Below are positions 24,833 to 33,638 of a stretch of DNA of 64,000 nt, piece after piece. Each line of letters begins with the position of its first letter. Within the stretch, counting starts at the first letter, position 1. Both the position numbers and the translations under genes were made by a program. The notes under the pieces were generated by a model, which saw nothing but the letters and a program-made list of their open reading frames with translations, ran no database searches and had not been told where the DNA came from. Source of the stretch: Bacteroides luhongzhouii (GTDB taxonomy: Bacteria > Bacteroidota > Bacteroidia > Bacteroidales > Bacteroidaceae); contig NZ_CP059973.1 of the NCBI RefSeq assembly GCF_009193295.2, forward strand, positions 1,302,001 through 1,366,000. The letters are read 5' to 3'.

Positions 24833-25788
24833 GATATGTACAACACCCGCAGCCTCTCTTTGTTTTCCAAAGTGAGGCACGGATGTATATAGATACACAT
24901 CAGGAGGACGTCTTTATTGCTGTTCATCTTTCCGGTGGGTCAAAAATTGCGAAGTTCTGAAACACAAAAGATAAACGCTTGTAAACGTCTTCTCAATATA
25001 AACGGCTCTCCCCTTTCCACCCATAAGGCTTTCTGCGGAAGAGTCCGTTGCAAATGTAGAAAAAAATATGTTTGGAGATAGCAATGTGATTAAGAAACTT
25101 TTTAGATGTAGGTTCTTTTGTCCGTTTTTTATCTTGTATCGGGCGAAATATACTTGTGCCAGTCACGTGTAGGGTAGGGGAAGGATCTTTCGATTTTGAG
25201 CCCGGAACGGGCCTTAAACGGCAAAAGGCTGCCTCAAACATGTTCTGTTGGTTACAGAAGATGTTGCTTAGGTGGTGCCTTCCTCAGATTTGAATATTTC
25301 TTCTTCATTATCAAGCATATATTGCAAACTCTTATCAAACTCTCTCTATCGCTGAGTTGAGAAATTGACTCCATATGGAATTCTCTTTAGCTTATCGAAA
25401 AATCGCTTTTAGTTGCCAAAAAGACCTGCCTTTTATCCAATGAGGGTTAGGGTTCCGGGAAGAATTTAGTCAGATAAAGCATGCATTTTCGAAGTTCATA
25501 GTTTAACGGTTCATATTTCTTTTTTGATTTAAAAAGATTACTAAATATGACTTTTTTTTAAGTATGTTGAATGACTAATAACTTGCTGGTATAGCCCCAC
25601 TATGGAGGTAAGTAATGGCCAGTCGTTAGCTTAGATTAAGGGTGGGTATCATGAGATGGAATTTCATTTTTTTTTTTAACTTGGTCTTTTAACTAATTGT
25701 CTAAGTAGTTGATTGCTAGTATTTTGATTCTATATTATATATTGAATGGTGATATATTTGGCCCTTGCTTGGTCTTTGCTTGGTCTTT
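24833..25788. other. AT-rich non-coding stretch
   Basis: About 950 bases with no supportable gene. Contents: a minus-strand -7 match TACATTTG (25051-25058), a small GCCCG-GAA-CGGGC hairpin near 25200, and a stretch from 25240 onward that is markedly AT-rich. TTATCTTGTATCGGG near 25130 also occurs near 2731. Confidence 0.4.
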
Positions 25789-27540
25789 TTACATTTCTCC
25801 ACGTCTTTTTAGTTCTTCGCAGCCGAGGATGAAAGCTTTGTTCATTAATTCATCTTTCTTTTTGTAGTCGTTTCCCAATGAATAAGACGTTCCATAACCT
25901 TTACCTTCAGATATTAAAATTTGGTTGTCTACTAGTTGTTGAATAAACGTTCTCACTTGTTTCCGACTGAGGTGCCCATCAAATAAGTTGACGAATTCTC
26001 CCATTTTAGCCTTTGAATTTTTATTGAGATAGGATACGATTAGTGAAAAGGCTTGAGACAAATCCCAACTTGTTCTTTTAAAATATTCAACTTTGTTGTC
26101 GGTGAACTCATAATAACTTTGAGAAAGAATATAATAAGCTCCTTTTGTCTTGCCTCTTTTTTCAATGAGCCCTCTTTTTTCAAGTTTTTCTATTATTTTT
26201 CTATCCACTTCTTTATAATCATTTCCTTGCCTTATTTTATCTAAGGCTATGATCTCAAAAACGGATAATTTTTGTTCTTCAGTCAAACTTTGTTGGACAG
26301 ATTCTAAAAATAAAGCAAAAGCTTTGTCTTTAATTGTTGCAGATAATCTAAGTTCCACTTTAAACATATCGCTATGGGAATAATCGGGGGCTTCTTTTCC
26401 TTCTGATAAGGTATTTTTAAAGATTTTGTCTACTCCCTGTCCAGAACGCTCTACGATTCCGGTCTTGGATAAAACATCAGCTAGCAGTCTGTTGCGTGGA
26501 GTGCTTGGTATGGTCAAAAGGTTGTCAATAGTTACTCCTATTGGAAATCCACCAATATTGGTAATGATTAGTTTTTGTGGATATTGCTTAATTACCGTTT
26601 CGCTATTTCTTCGATAGTCACGATGTGCAATGGCGTTATTTATTGATTCGCGGATGACTTCTTCATTGAAATAAGGAATATCAAAAATATAAGGCCCATC
26701 TTTTACTTGGACTGCTCCATTTCTAGCATCAATGTCTTTCCATAATTTATCGATCATGAGATAAAAAGCCTGTCGATATACTTTTCTGTTATCGAAAGGT
26801 ATTTGAGATTCGGTTGAGCGATATTCGAGCATAATGGCTGCTTGTGGAAATAGCTTTTGTAAAATACTGTCTTTCCCTAATAGTAAAATTGCAGCGTTGG
26901 TGACTTTTTTACCTTCGATTAAACCAAGATCTGATAAGATTTGTTTTTTGGGTAAGGTGAGAAAAGAGGGGTTTTTTTGCTTGAGGGCATACTTTTGTCG
27001 TAAAATATTTATTGCGTCATCATCTAAGTCGTTAATGCTGGCATTTTCGCATAACTGTTCCGAGAAGTCAGGTTCTTGTTCTTGTATTATTTTCAAGAAT
27101 ACTTCGTCAGACATTGGTTTTAATTCTTCTCCTACTCTCATTAGAGCAACATCTTCAAACTTGAATACTCTTCCAAAAGGTCGAGAAGGTACTTCTATTA
27201 TTAAAACACGTCCTTTTTTATTTATTTCGTTTTCGTAAAGTTCATATACTATTACTCGTATTCCCGTGTCCCTATATATGTCAGCTTCTAATTGTCCTAT
27301 TGCTCCTTCACACTGGCTTGTGCCTATTATTCGGTGGGGATATTTATCTTCCATACCGATAATAATAGAACCGCCTTTTTCATTACATAATGCTGTTACA
27401 TAGCCTAGGATACAACGTCTACGTTCGGATGGTTTAATTCGTGAACCGCCATCATAAGCGATATTCCCATGTTCTCCTTTTTTGAATTCGACTTTGTCTT
27501 CGGATTCTTTGCAATATTTTAATTGTTCTAATGTCCACAT
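25789..27540 (-). CDS. AlbA_2 / ATP-binding (divergent AAA-4) regulator
   Basis: A 583-residue cytoplasmic protein. The N-terminal domain (KVEFKKGEHGN, CNEKGGSIIIGMED) is the AlbA_2/Schlafen-like type. The middle carries a GHKL-type ATPase pattern (ESINNAIAHRDYRRN, IITNIGGFPIG, GIVERSGQGVDKIF), and the C-terminus has two winged-helix-like segments. Such proteins are usually transcription regulators, sometimes linked to mobile DNA or phage defence. I use the ATG at 27540; a longer frame overlaps the upstream gene. Flanking DNA downstream is AT-rich, consistent with acquisition. Confidence 0.82.
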   Translation of the reverse strand: MWTLEQLKYCKESEDKVEFKKGEHGNIAYDGGSRIKPSERRRCILGYVTALCNEKGGSIIIGMEDKYPHRIIGTSQCEGAIGQLEADIYRDTGIRVIVYELYENEINKKGRVLIIEVPSRPFGRVFKFEDVALMRVGEELKPMSDEVFLKIIQEQEPDFSEQLCENASINDLDDDAINILRQKYALKQKNPSFLTLPKKQILSDLGLIEGKKVTNAAILLLGKDSILQKLFPQAAIMLEYRSTESQIPFDNRKVYRQAFYLMIDKLWKDIDARNGAVQVKDGPYIFDIPYFNEEVIRESINNAIAHRDYRRNSETVIKQYPQKLIITNIGGFPIGVTIDNLLTIPSTPRNRLLADVLSKTGIVERSGQGVDKIFKNTLSEGKEAPDYSHSDMFKVELRLSATIKDKAFALFLESVQQSLTEEQKLSVFEIIALDKIRQGNDYKEVDRKIIEKLEKRGLIEKRGKTKGAYYILSQSYYEFTDNKVEYFKRTSWDLSQAFSLIVSYLNKNSKAKMGEFVNLFDGHLSRKQVRTFIQQLVDNQILISEGKGYGTSYSLGNDYKKKDELMNKAFILGCEELKRRGEM

Positions 27541-27553
27541 TTTAATGACTTTT

Positions 27554-28168
27554 TTATAACACCTTGAATTCATACCCTTCCTCTTTCAGGAATTCAATGG
27601 CACGAGGAAGTGCATATTGCAGGTTACCATTATTCCAGGACTTCAGTGAATCATGGAAAGTGATGATGGAACCGTTGCGTGCATAGCGCTTCACATTGTT
27701 CAATACTTGTTCCGGACGCATTCGCTTACTATAATCACGAGTCACGAGATCCCACATGATAATGCGGTAATGATAGCGCAAGGTATAATACTGCCGGAAC
27801 CCCATGTGTCCGTGTGGCGGACGGAAGAGGTCGGAATGAATAATTTCGTCTACCTTTCTGGCGTTTGCGAGGTAATCCGGATTGGAATATTCAAATCCAC
27901 GGATGTGGTTGAAGGTATGGTTGCCGATGCGGTGTCCGTGTTCTACCACCATCCGGTATTCATCCGGGTGCTTGCGTATATTGTCGCCTACCATAAAGAA
28001 GGTAGCTTTAATATGATGCTTTTCCAGTAGTTCCACTACCCAGGGAGTTACTTCGGGGATAGGTCCGTCATCGAAAGTCAGATAGACTGCCCGTTCGCTC
28101 GGGTCCATCCGGAAGATGGCTTGTGGATACAACGCCCGGAAAAGCCAAGGTGGTTGTTCTATAAACAT
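27554..28168 (-). CDS. Polysaccharide deacetylase family protein (NodB domain)
   Basis: A 204-residue carbohydrate esterase 4 protein: TFDDGP motif near residue 30 (metal-binding Asp), GNHTFNH (HxxxH motif) near residue 82, and RPPHG and ITFHDS motifs downstream. Expected to remove N-acetyl groups from amino-sugar polymers. No clear signal peptide, so the cellular site is uncertain. Four 7-bp repeats sit just upstream of its start (28186-28213). Confidence 0.9.
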   Translation of the reverse strand: MFIEQPPWLFRALYPQAIFRMDPSERAVYLTFDDGPIPEVTPWVVELLEKHHIKATFFMVGDNIRKHPDEYRMVVEHGHRIGNHTFNHIRGFEYSNPDYLANARKVDEIIHSDLFRPPHGHMGFRQYYTLRYHYRIIMWDLVTRDYSKRMRPEQVLNNVKRYARNGSIITFHDSLKSWNNGNLQYALPRAIEFLKEEGYEFKVL

Positions 28169-28185
28169 GAGAGTCTGTGTTAAAC

Positions 28186-28213
28186 AAGTATTAAGTAATA
28201 AGTATTAAGTATT
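28186..28213. repeat. 7-bp tandem repeat upstream of the deacetylase start
   Basis: Plus strand AAGTATT, AAGTAAT, AAGTATT, AAGTATT; in mRNA sense AATACTT repeats, beginning 17 bases upstream of the start codon. A related, looser set is at 28246-28266. Confidence 0.75.
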
Positions 28214-28279
28214 ATCCGTGTGGCAAACATATCGAAAGCTATGATAATACTTACTACTTACTACCTAAATATTTAATAT

Positions 28280-31200
28280 TTATTTCCCTTTCATTCTCGT
28301 CACGTACTCGTTATAAAGTTGGTCGAGTTGTGTAGAGTAATGTTTTGCGAGTTCTTCTGATTTGTATTTTTCCATTAAGCGGACTTCGGCGTCAAGCAAG
28401 CTGGCGTTGTACACGAAGTTTTCGCTGGCGATGGCAAGCTGGCTGTCGCTTAGGCTAAGATACCAGATCATGTATTCGAGCGATTTGTTGGCAAGCTCGT
28501 CGATGATCTTGTTGGCTTTTTCGTTCTGTCCCAGTTGGTAATAAGATTCTGCCATTTGGAAGGCGCCGTTTGCCCAGTCATACGGTACGTTGTATGATGG
28601 AATCATCTTTTCGGCGTAGTCGAGTGCGGCAAGTGCCTTATCCTTCTTGCCTTCTTTGATAAGCTGGCCTACGAGTTGCGTGAAGATACGGCGGTGCGTG
28701 TAGCACATACGCATCACGTTCTCGTCGATATAGATACCCGGCTTGTCGATACCGCCGAACTTGAACTTGTTCATCAGGTTGTCGTACATCTTTTCGCTGT
28801 CAATCTTGCTGTCCAGTTTGTCTGTATCGAATGGCGTGAAACGGTAGGCAAGACCCTCTTGCATAAAGTGGTTACCCATACCCAGATGGTTTTCGCTTCC
28901 TACGGTGATTGCCATATAGATAGGACGTTCCCAGTTAGCGTTAGCAAGCATTTCGAGCATCATCAGTTCACTCTTGTAGAGGGCGCGTTTCGGGTTGCCG
29001 TTGGCGTCTCTAAGGGTGATTGTCATGTATTCGGGGATAGAGTCGCCCAAAGCTTCCGGTATCTTCATGCCGGAGCGGCGTACGGCTTCTTTGTCCACCT
29101 TCATTACGATGCTGTCCGTAGGGATCAGCGGCAGTTGGATATCTTTTCCTGTCTTTTTGAGAAGCTCTTTCAGTTGGTCGTTCTTGCCTAGCATCCAGCG
29201 GTTGATGATTTCCTTCAGTTCATAAGGATTCTCACCGAAGATGGAGTGAACGAGTGACAGTATAGTAGTGTCTCCCTGTGCAGCCAGTTCGTTTGCCTGT
29301 TTGAAATAGCTGTCGATGAAGGCTTTCATTTCCGTACGGATAGGGATATATTCGTTTTGTCCTTCCACATATTCCACACGGTCCCAAGTGATAGGAAGCG
29401 ACGGAGAATCGTAGGCCGGACGTTTCATTTGGTCAATATACCAGTCTGTTTGCAAGTAACTTAGGTTACAGGTGCGGGCATCTGTACGGAAGCCTTCCGT
29501 TTCCTGGTTGTACCACAATGGGAAAGTATCATTATCACCATTGGTATAAATAATCGGATTCCCTTTCTCTTGTAAGGTCATCAGGTAGTTTTGTCCGAAG
29601 TCACGGGCAACGAAGCGTCCGCTACGGTCGTGGTCATCCCAGGTCTGTCCCGCCATCTGGATGGGGACGAACAAACAGAGCACTGAAGCCAGTACGGCTG
29701 CCGGAAGTTCCTGCATCTTGCAGTATTCTCGCAGCATACGGATGATACCTGCCACTCCCATACCTACCCAGATGGCAAAGGCGTAGAACGAACCGGCATA
29801 CGCGTAATCTCGTTCACGGGGTTGTGCAGGGGTTTGGTTAAGGTAGAGCACGATGGCGATACCTGTCATAAAGAACAGGAAGAAGACCACCCAGAATTGC
29901 TGGATGCCCCGCTGACTATGATAAGCCTGCCAGAAGAGTCCGATTAAGCCGAGAATCAGCGGCAGACAGTAGAATACATTGTGACCTTTATTGTTTTTGA
30001 GATCCTGCGGAAGCAGTTCCTGATTACCTACCAGCAGGTTATCGATAAACGGAATACCGGTGATCCAGTTACCGTGTTCAATTTCTCCGCTACTCTGTAT
30101 GTCGTTCTGCCGTCCGGCAAAATTCCACATGAAGTAACGCCAGTACATGAAGTTCAACTGGTAAGAGAAGAAGAATTTGATATTTTCCCATTGGTTAGGC
30201 ATATTTACCATCACCATTTCTCCACACTGGTCGTAAGGAACGTCATGCCCTTTGATGTCTACCCATTGCTTGTAGAGCGGTGCGTGTGACGAACTGTACA
30301 TACGCGGGAAAAACATATTCTGTGCATATTCATATTCCACACGTCCGGGAAGTTCGATATAAGAGTCTTTTTCGTCGGGAGAAGTCTTTTCCTTACGGAC
30401 AAACTTGCTTCCGGCTTCCGATTGGCGTGGAATACAATAACCGTCCTTCACGTCGAGTGCCACTTTCGAAGAGTAGGCAGGACCGTAGAAAAGCGGACGG
30501 GTTCCGTATTGTTCACGACCGAGGTATTCGCCCAGTGTGAATATATCCTCCGGTGAGTTTTGGTCCATCGGAGTGTTGGCAGTAGAACGGATAACGATCA
30601 GTGCGTAAGAAGAATACCCGATTACGATCATCATGGTGCACAGCAATGCCGTGTTCATGGTGCGGGCGGTGATACGCCATCTCTCTTTGATTTTAGCCTG
30701 TACACCCGGAGCAAGATAAAGTCCCAGTGCGGCGATAATCAGAATACCGATGATGATACTGCTGGCTCCGTGTCCGTAGAATGGGATACCCAGCAAAGCG
30801 ATCGTCAGGATAAAGGAGATAGCCATGCGGGCTTTGTTCTTTTCGGTGTAACTTTCGTATACACCCCAGATCAGAGCGGCCGCAAGCAGAATGATATAAA
30901 CCACTACGCCCGAGTTGAACGACATTCCGAGTCCGTTGACGAACAACAGTTCAAACCAGCCGCCTACTTTCACGATACCCGGTACGATGCCGTAAAGCAC
31001 GGCTGCAACGAGCACCATTGAACCTAATAGCGCAATTAACGAACCTTTGGCGGTAGCATTCGGAGTTTTCTTGTAGTAATATACCAATACGATGGCAGGC
31101 AGACAAAGCAAGTTCAGCAAGTGCACACCGATACTCAATCCGGTCAGATAGGCGATGAGGATGATCCAACGGTCGCTATGAGGCTGGTCGGCTACATCTT

Positions 31201-31693
31201 CCCATTTCAGAATCAACCAGAAAACGACAGCGGTAAACAGGGAGGAGAAAGCGTATACTTCACCTTCTACAGCCGAGAACCAGAATGTGTCACTGAACGT
31301 ATAGACCAGTGCGCCCACCAGTCCGCTACCCATAATTGTGATAAGCTGTCCTTTAGTGATATTGTTTTCGTCCGTGATAATCAGTTTGCGTACCAGGTGG
31401 GTGATGCTCCAGAAAAGGAACAGAATACAGGCGCCACTCATGAGGGCACTCATGTAATTCACCATTTTAGCAACAGTTGTTACGTCGGAAGCAAATTGAG
31501 AGAACAGATTCGCCACTAGCATGAAGAAAGGTGCGCCGGGCGGGTGTCCGACTTCCAGTTTATAGCCGGTGGTTATGAACTCCGGGCAATCCCAGAAACT
31601 TGCGGTCGGTTCTATTGTCAGGCAGTAGACGGTTGCCGCAATGATGAATGTAAGCCAACCCATAAGGTTGTTTACGGTTCTGTACTGTTTCAT
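28280..31693 (-). CDS. DUF2723 polytopic membrane protein (GT-C-like)
   Basis: A 1137-residue inner-membrane protein with about 10-13 membrane segments in the N-terminal 660 residues. A large soluble C-terminal part ends in TPR-like helices. The N-terminus has the DUF2723 signature: ASFWDCPEFITTGYKLEVGHPPGAPFF contains an acidic WD-x-P-E loop and HPPG, placed as in GT-C glycosyltransferases such as protein O-mannosyltransferases. A glycosyl-transfer role using lipid-linked sugar is plausible but unproven. I take the ATG at 31693, six bases inside a GTG; a -7 element lies 45 bases upstream. Confidence 0.88.
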   Translation of the reverse strand: MKQYRTVNNLMGWLTFIIAATVYCLTIEPTASFWDCPEFITTGYKLEVGHPPGAPFFMLVANLFSQFASDVTTVAKMVNYMSALMSGACILFLFWSITHLVRKLIITDENNITKGQLITIMGSGLVGALVYTFSDTFWFSAVEGEVYAFSSLFTAVVFWLILKWEDVADQPHSDRWIILIAYLTGLSIGVHLLNLLCLPAIVLVYYYKKTPNATAKGSLIALLGSMVLVAAVLYGIVPGIVKVGGWFELLFVNGLGMSFNSGVVVYIILLAAALIWGVYESYTEKNKARMAISFILTIALLGIPFYGHGASSIIIGILIIAALGLYLAPGVQAKIKERWRITARTMNTALLCTMMIVIGYSSYALIVIRSTANTPMDQNSPEDIFTLGEYLGREQYGTRPLFYGPAYSSKVALDVKDGYCIPRQSEAGSKFVRKEKTSPDEKDSYIELPGRVEYEYAQNMFFPRMYSSSHAPLYKQWVDIKGHDVPYDQCGEMVMVNMPNQWENIKFFFSYQLNFMYWRYFMWNFAGRQNDIQSSGEIEHGNWITGIPFIDNLLVGNQELLPQDLKNNKGHNVFYCLPLILGLIGLFWQAYHSQRGIQQFWVVFFLFFMTGIAIVLYLNQTPAQPRERDYAYAGSFYAFAIWVGMGVAGIIRMLREYCKMQELPAAVLASVLCLFVPIQMAGQTWDDHDRSGRFVARDFGQNYLMTLQEKGNPIIYTNGDNDTFPLWYNQETEGFRTDARTCNLSYLQTDWYIDQMKRPAYDSPSLPITWDRVEYVEGQNEYIPIRTEMKAFIDSYFKQANELAAQGDTTILSLVHSIFGENPYELKEIINRWMLGKNDQLKELLKKTGKDIQLPLIPTDSIVMKVDKEAVRRSGMKIPEALGDSIPEYMTITLRDANGNPKRALYKSELMMLEMLANANWERPIYMAITVGSENHLGMGNHFMQEGLAYRFTPFDTDKLDSKIDSEKMYDNLMNKFKFGGIDKPGIYIDENVMRMCYTHRRIFTQLVGQLIKEGKKDKALAALDYAEKMIPSYNVPYDWANGAFQMAESYYQLGQNEKANKIIDELANKSLEYMIWYLSLSDSQLAIASENFVYNASLLDAEVRLMEKYKSEELAKHYSTQLDQLYNEYVTRMKGK

Positions 31694-31737
31694 TAGCACT
31701 ATCGTAGTTTATTCGTTAAAAACAAATTATGAGGTCG

Positions 31738-31745
31738 CAAAGATA
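31738..31745 (-). promoter_or_regulatory. -7 promoter element for the DUF2723 gene
   Basis: Minus strand TATCTTTG (TAnnTTTG), divergent from the sigma-factor promoter at 31830. Confidence 0.65.
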
Positions 31746-31829
31746 GTGATTTGTAAGGATAATGAGGAAGAAAGTAAGAAATATTAAGTAACGGAGAGGT
31801 GATTTACTATCTCTTTCGATTTATTTTTC

Positions 31830-31837
31830 TACTTTTG
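31830..31837 (+). promoter_or_regulatory. -7 promoter element for the ECF sigma gene
   Basis: TACTTTTG, 29 bases before the ATG at 31866. Confidence 0.65.
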
Positions 31838-31865
31838 CTTACTGACAATAAATGCTTGTGAAGTA

Positions 31866-32408
31866 ATGGACAAGGACGTAAAGCTGGAACAAGAATTCGA
31901 TCTGGTCTTCAAGGCACACTATTCACTAGTGAAGAAGTTTGCGTTGATGCTCCTCAAATCAGGGCAGGACGCGGATGACATCGCGCAGGAGGTTTTCACA
32001 CGACTATGGGCCAAACCGCAGATTTGGCAGGACAACCCCGGGATAGACAAATATATCTATGCTATGACCAAACATGCCATTTTTGATTTTCTCAAGCATA
32101 AGCGCATAGAGCGGTCTTACCAACAGGCACAGATGGAAGAAAACCTTTTCAAGGACTTGTCTCCGTCGGATGACACGTTGGACGCCATCTATTATAAAGA
32201 AATACGATTGGCCCTGCAAATGGCCGTTGAACAGTTCCCCGAGCGCCGCCGGCTGATTTTCGAGATGAGTCGTCTTCATGGAATGAGTTATCTGGAAATA
32301 GCGGAAAAGCTTGATATTTCAGTGCGTACCGTAGAGCGTCAAATCTATCTTTCCTTGCTCGAACTAAAAAAAATCGTATATATTTTGTTTTTTCTTCATT
32401 TCATTTGA
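31866..32408 (+). CDS. ECF RNA polymerase sigma factor
   Basis: A 180-residue sigma-70 family protein of the Bacteroidetes ECF group: region 2 (FDLVFKAHYSLVKKFALML, QDADDIAQEVFTRLWAKP) and region 4 (MSYLEIAEKLDISVRTVERQ). With the adjacent FecR protein and a SusC carrying an STN domain, it should form a trans-envelope circuit that turns on the locus when the glycan is imported. 57 bases separate it from fecR. Confidence 0.94.
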   Translation: MDKDVKLEQEFDLVFKAHYSLVKKFALMLLKSGQDADDIAQEVFTRLWAKPQIWQDNPGIDKYIYAMTKHAIFDFLKHKRIERSYQQAQMEENLFKDLSPSDDTLDAIYYKEIRLALQMAVEQFPERRRLIFEMSRLHGMSYLEIAEKLDISVRTVERQIYLSLLELKKIVYILFFLHFI

Positions 32409-32465
32409 GTACTCTTCATAGTTGTGTCGTGCTATATATAGATTCACTACTAATAGCACAACGAT

Positions 32466-33476
32466 ATGAAGAATTATTTTCGGCAGATACTGACCTCGTT
32501 CACTAAGAATAATTATTCGGAAACCATCCGGCAGAATGTCTACGGATGGTTGACGGACAAGGAGCATGCCGTAGAAAAGGACAAAGCCTTAAAAGAAATC
32601 TGGGCGGCGGCGCACGCTATGGGCGAAGTGTCTCATGTGGAGAAAGAGCTCGAACGATGGAAACGGAATAACGGCTTTCACACAGTCTCTACGCTTCCTG
32701 CAACTTCTAATTGTAAAACCCGGATATTGCGTCTTTGGCAGTCCGTAGCGGCTGTTCTGCTGTTGATTGCCGTTTCTCTTGGTTATCTGGTGATGCAGGC
32801 GGAGAGAACGCAGAATGACCTTATACAGGAATTCATTCCGGTGGCGGGAATGCGGCATCTTTCTCTTCCGGATGGCAGTCAGGTTCAGTTAAATTCAAAA
32901 AGTACTTTGTTATATCCGAAACAGTTTACCGGAAAAGAGCGGTGCGTTTACTTGGTTGGTGAAGCCAACTTTAAAGTAAAGCCCGACAAGAAACACCCTT
33001 TCATTGTAAAGTCGGATGATTTTCAGGTGACTGCTTTGGGAACGGAATTCAATGTCAGTGCCTATCCCGAGAATCCGGAAGTCAGCACAGCATTGCTGTC
33101 GGGCAGTGTATTGGTAGAGTGGGGAAATCTGACCCGGCGGACCGTATTGCGGCCTGACGAACAGTTGACGTATGACAAAGAGAATCGTCGGTTCCGGGTG
33201 GTGCATCCCGATATGGCAGATGTCACAGCCTGGCAGCGGGGTGAACTGGTATTCAACGAAATGACAGTGGAAGATATTATACGCGTACTGGAACGGAAAT
33301 ACGATTATACGTTTGTCTATAGTCTGAATCAATTGAAGAAAGACCGATTGAGTTTCCGGTTCAAGGATAAAGCACCTCTGGCGGAAGTCATGGATATCAT
33401 TGTCGATGTGGCGGGCAATTTGAAATTCAAGATAGAAGGAGATAAATGTTACATCACACGGAAAATAAATCAATAA
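32466..33476 (+). CDS. FecR-family anti-sigma regulator
   Basis: Inner-membrane anti-sigma factor, 336 residues: cytoplasmic N-terminal domain (about 1-85), one membrane segment (LWQSVAAVLLLIAVSLGYLV, about 87-107), the periplasmic FecR domain (PVAGMRHLSLPDGSQVQLNS to about 225), and a C-terminal DUF4974 domain (EMTVEDIIRVLERKYDYTF) that should contact the SusC STN domain. Order sigma-fecR-susC-susD is standard for host-glycan loci. Confidence 0.94.
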   Translation: MKNYFRQILTSFTKNNYSETIRQNVYGWLTDKEHAVEKDKALKEIWAAAHAMGEVSHVEKELERWKRNNGFHTVSTLPATSNCKTRILRLWQSVAAVLLLIAVSLGYLVMQAERTQNDLIQEFIPVAGMRHLSLPDGSQVQLNSKSTLLYPKQFTGKERCVYLVGEANFKVKPDKKHPFIVKSDDFQVTALGTEFNVSAYPENPEVSTALLSGSVLVEWGNLTRRTVLRPDEQLTYDKENRRFRVVHPDMADVTAWQRGELVFNEMTVEDIIRVLERKYDYTFVYSLNQLKKDRLSFRFKDKAPLAEVMDIIVDVAGNLKFKIEGDKCYITRKINQ

Positions 33477-33638
33477 CTTAAAAACACAATTACCGCCCAT
33501 GAGAAAAAAGTATCCGGAACAGAGCGCCACTCCATCCCGGATATGAAATAATCAACTTTTCTGCATCAGAGTGTTATGCTCTGTTGATCTGATCTACGTG
33601 AATAACAACCTAGTTAACAAACTAATACTTAAAAGTTA

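Noticed and set aside
24709..24960. Plus-strand frame across the hairpin element
   Set aside because: No family, no promoter, and it is built largely from the inverted repeats.
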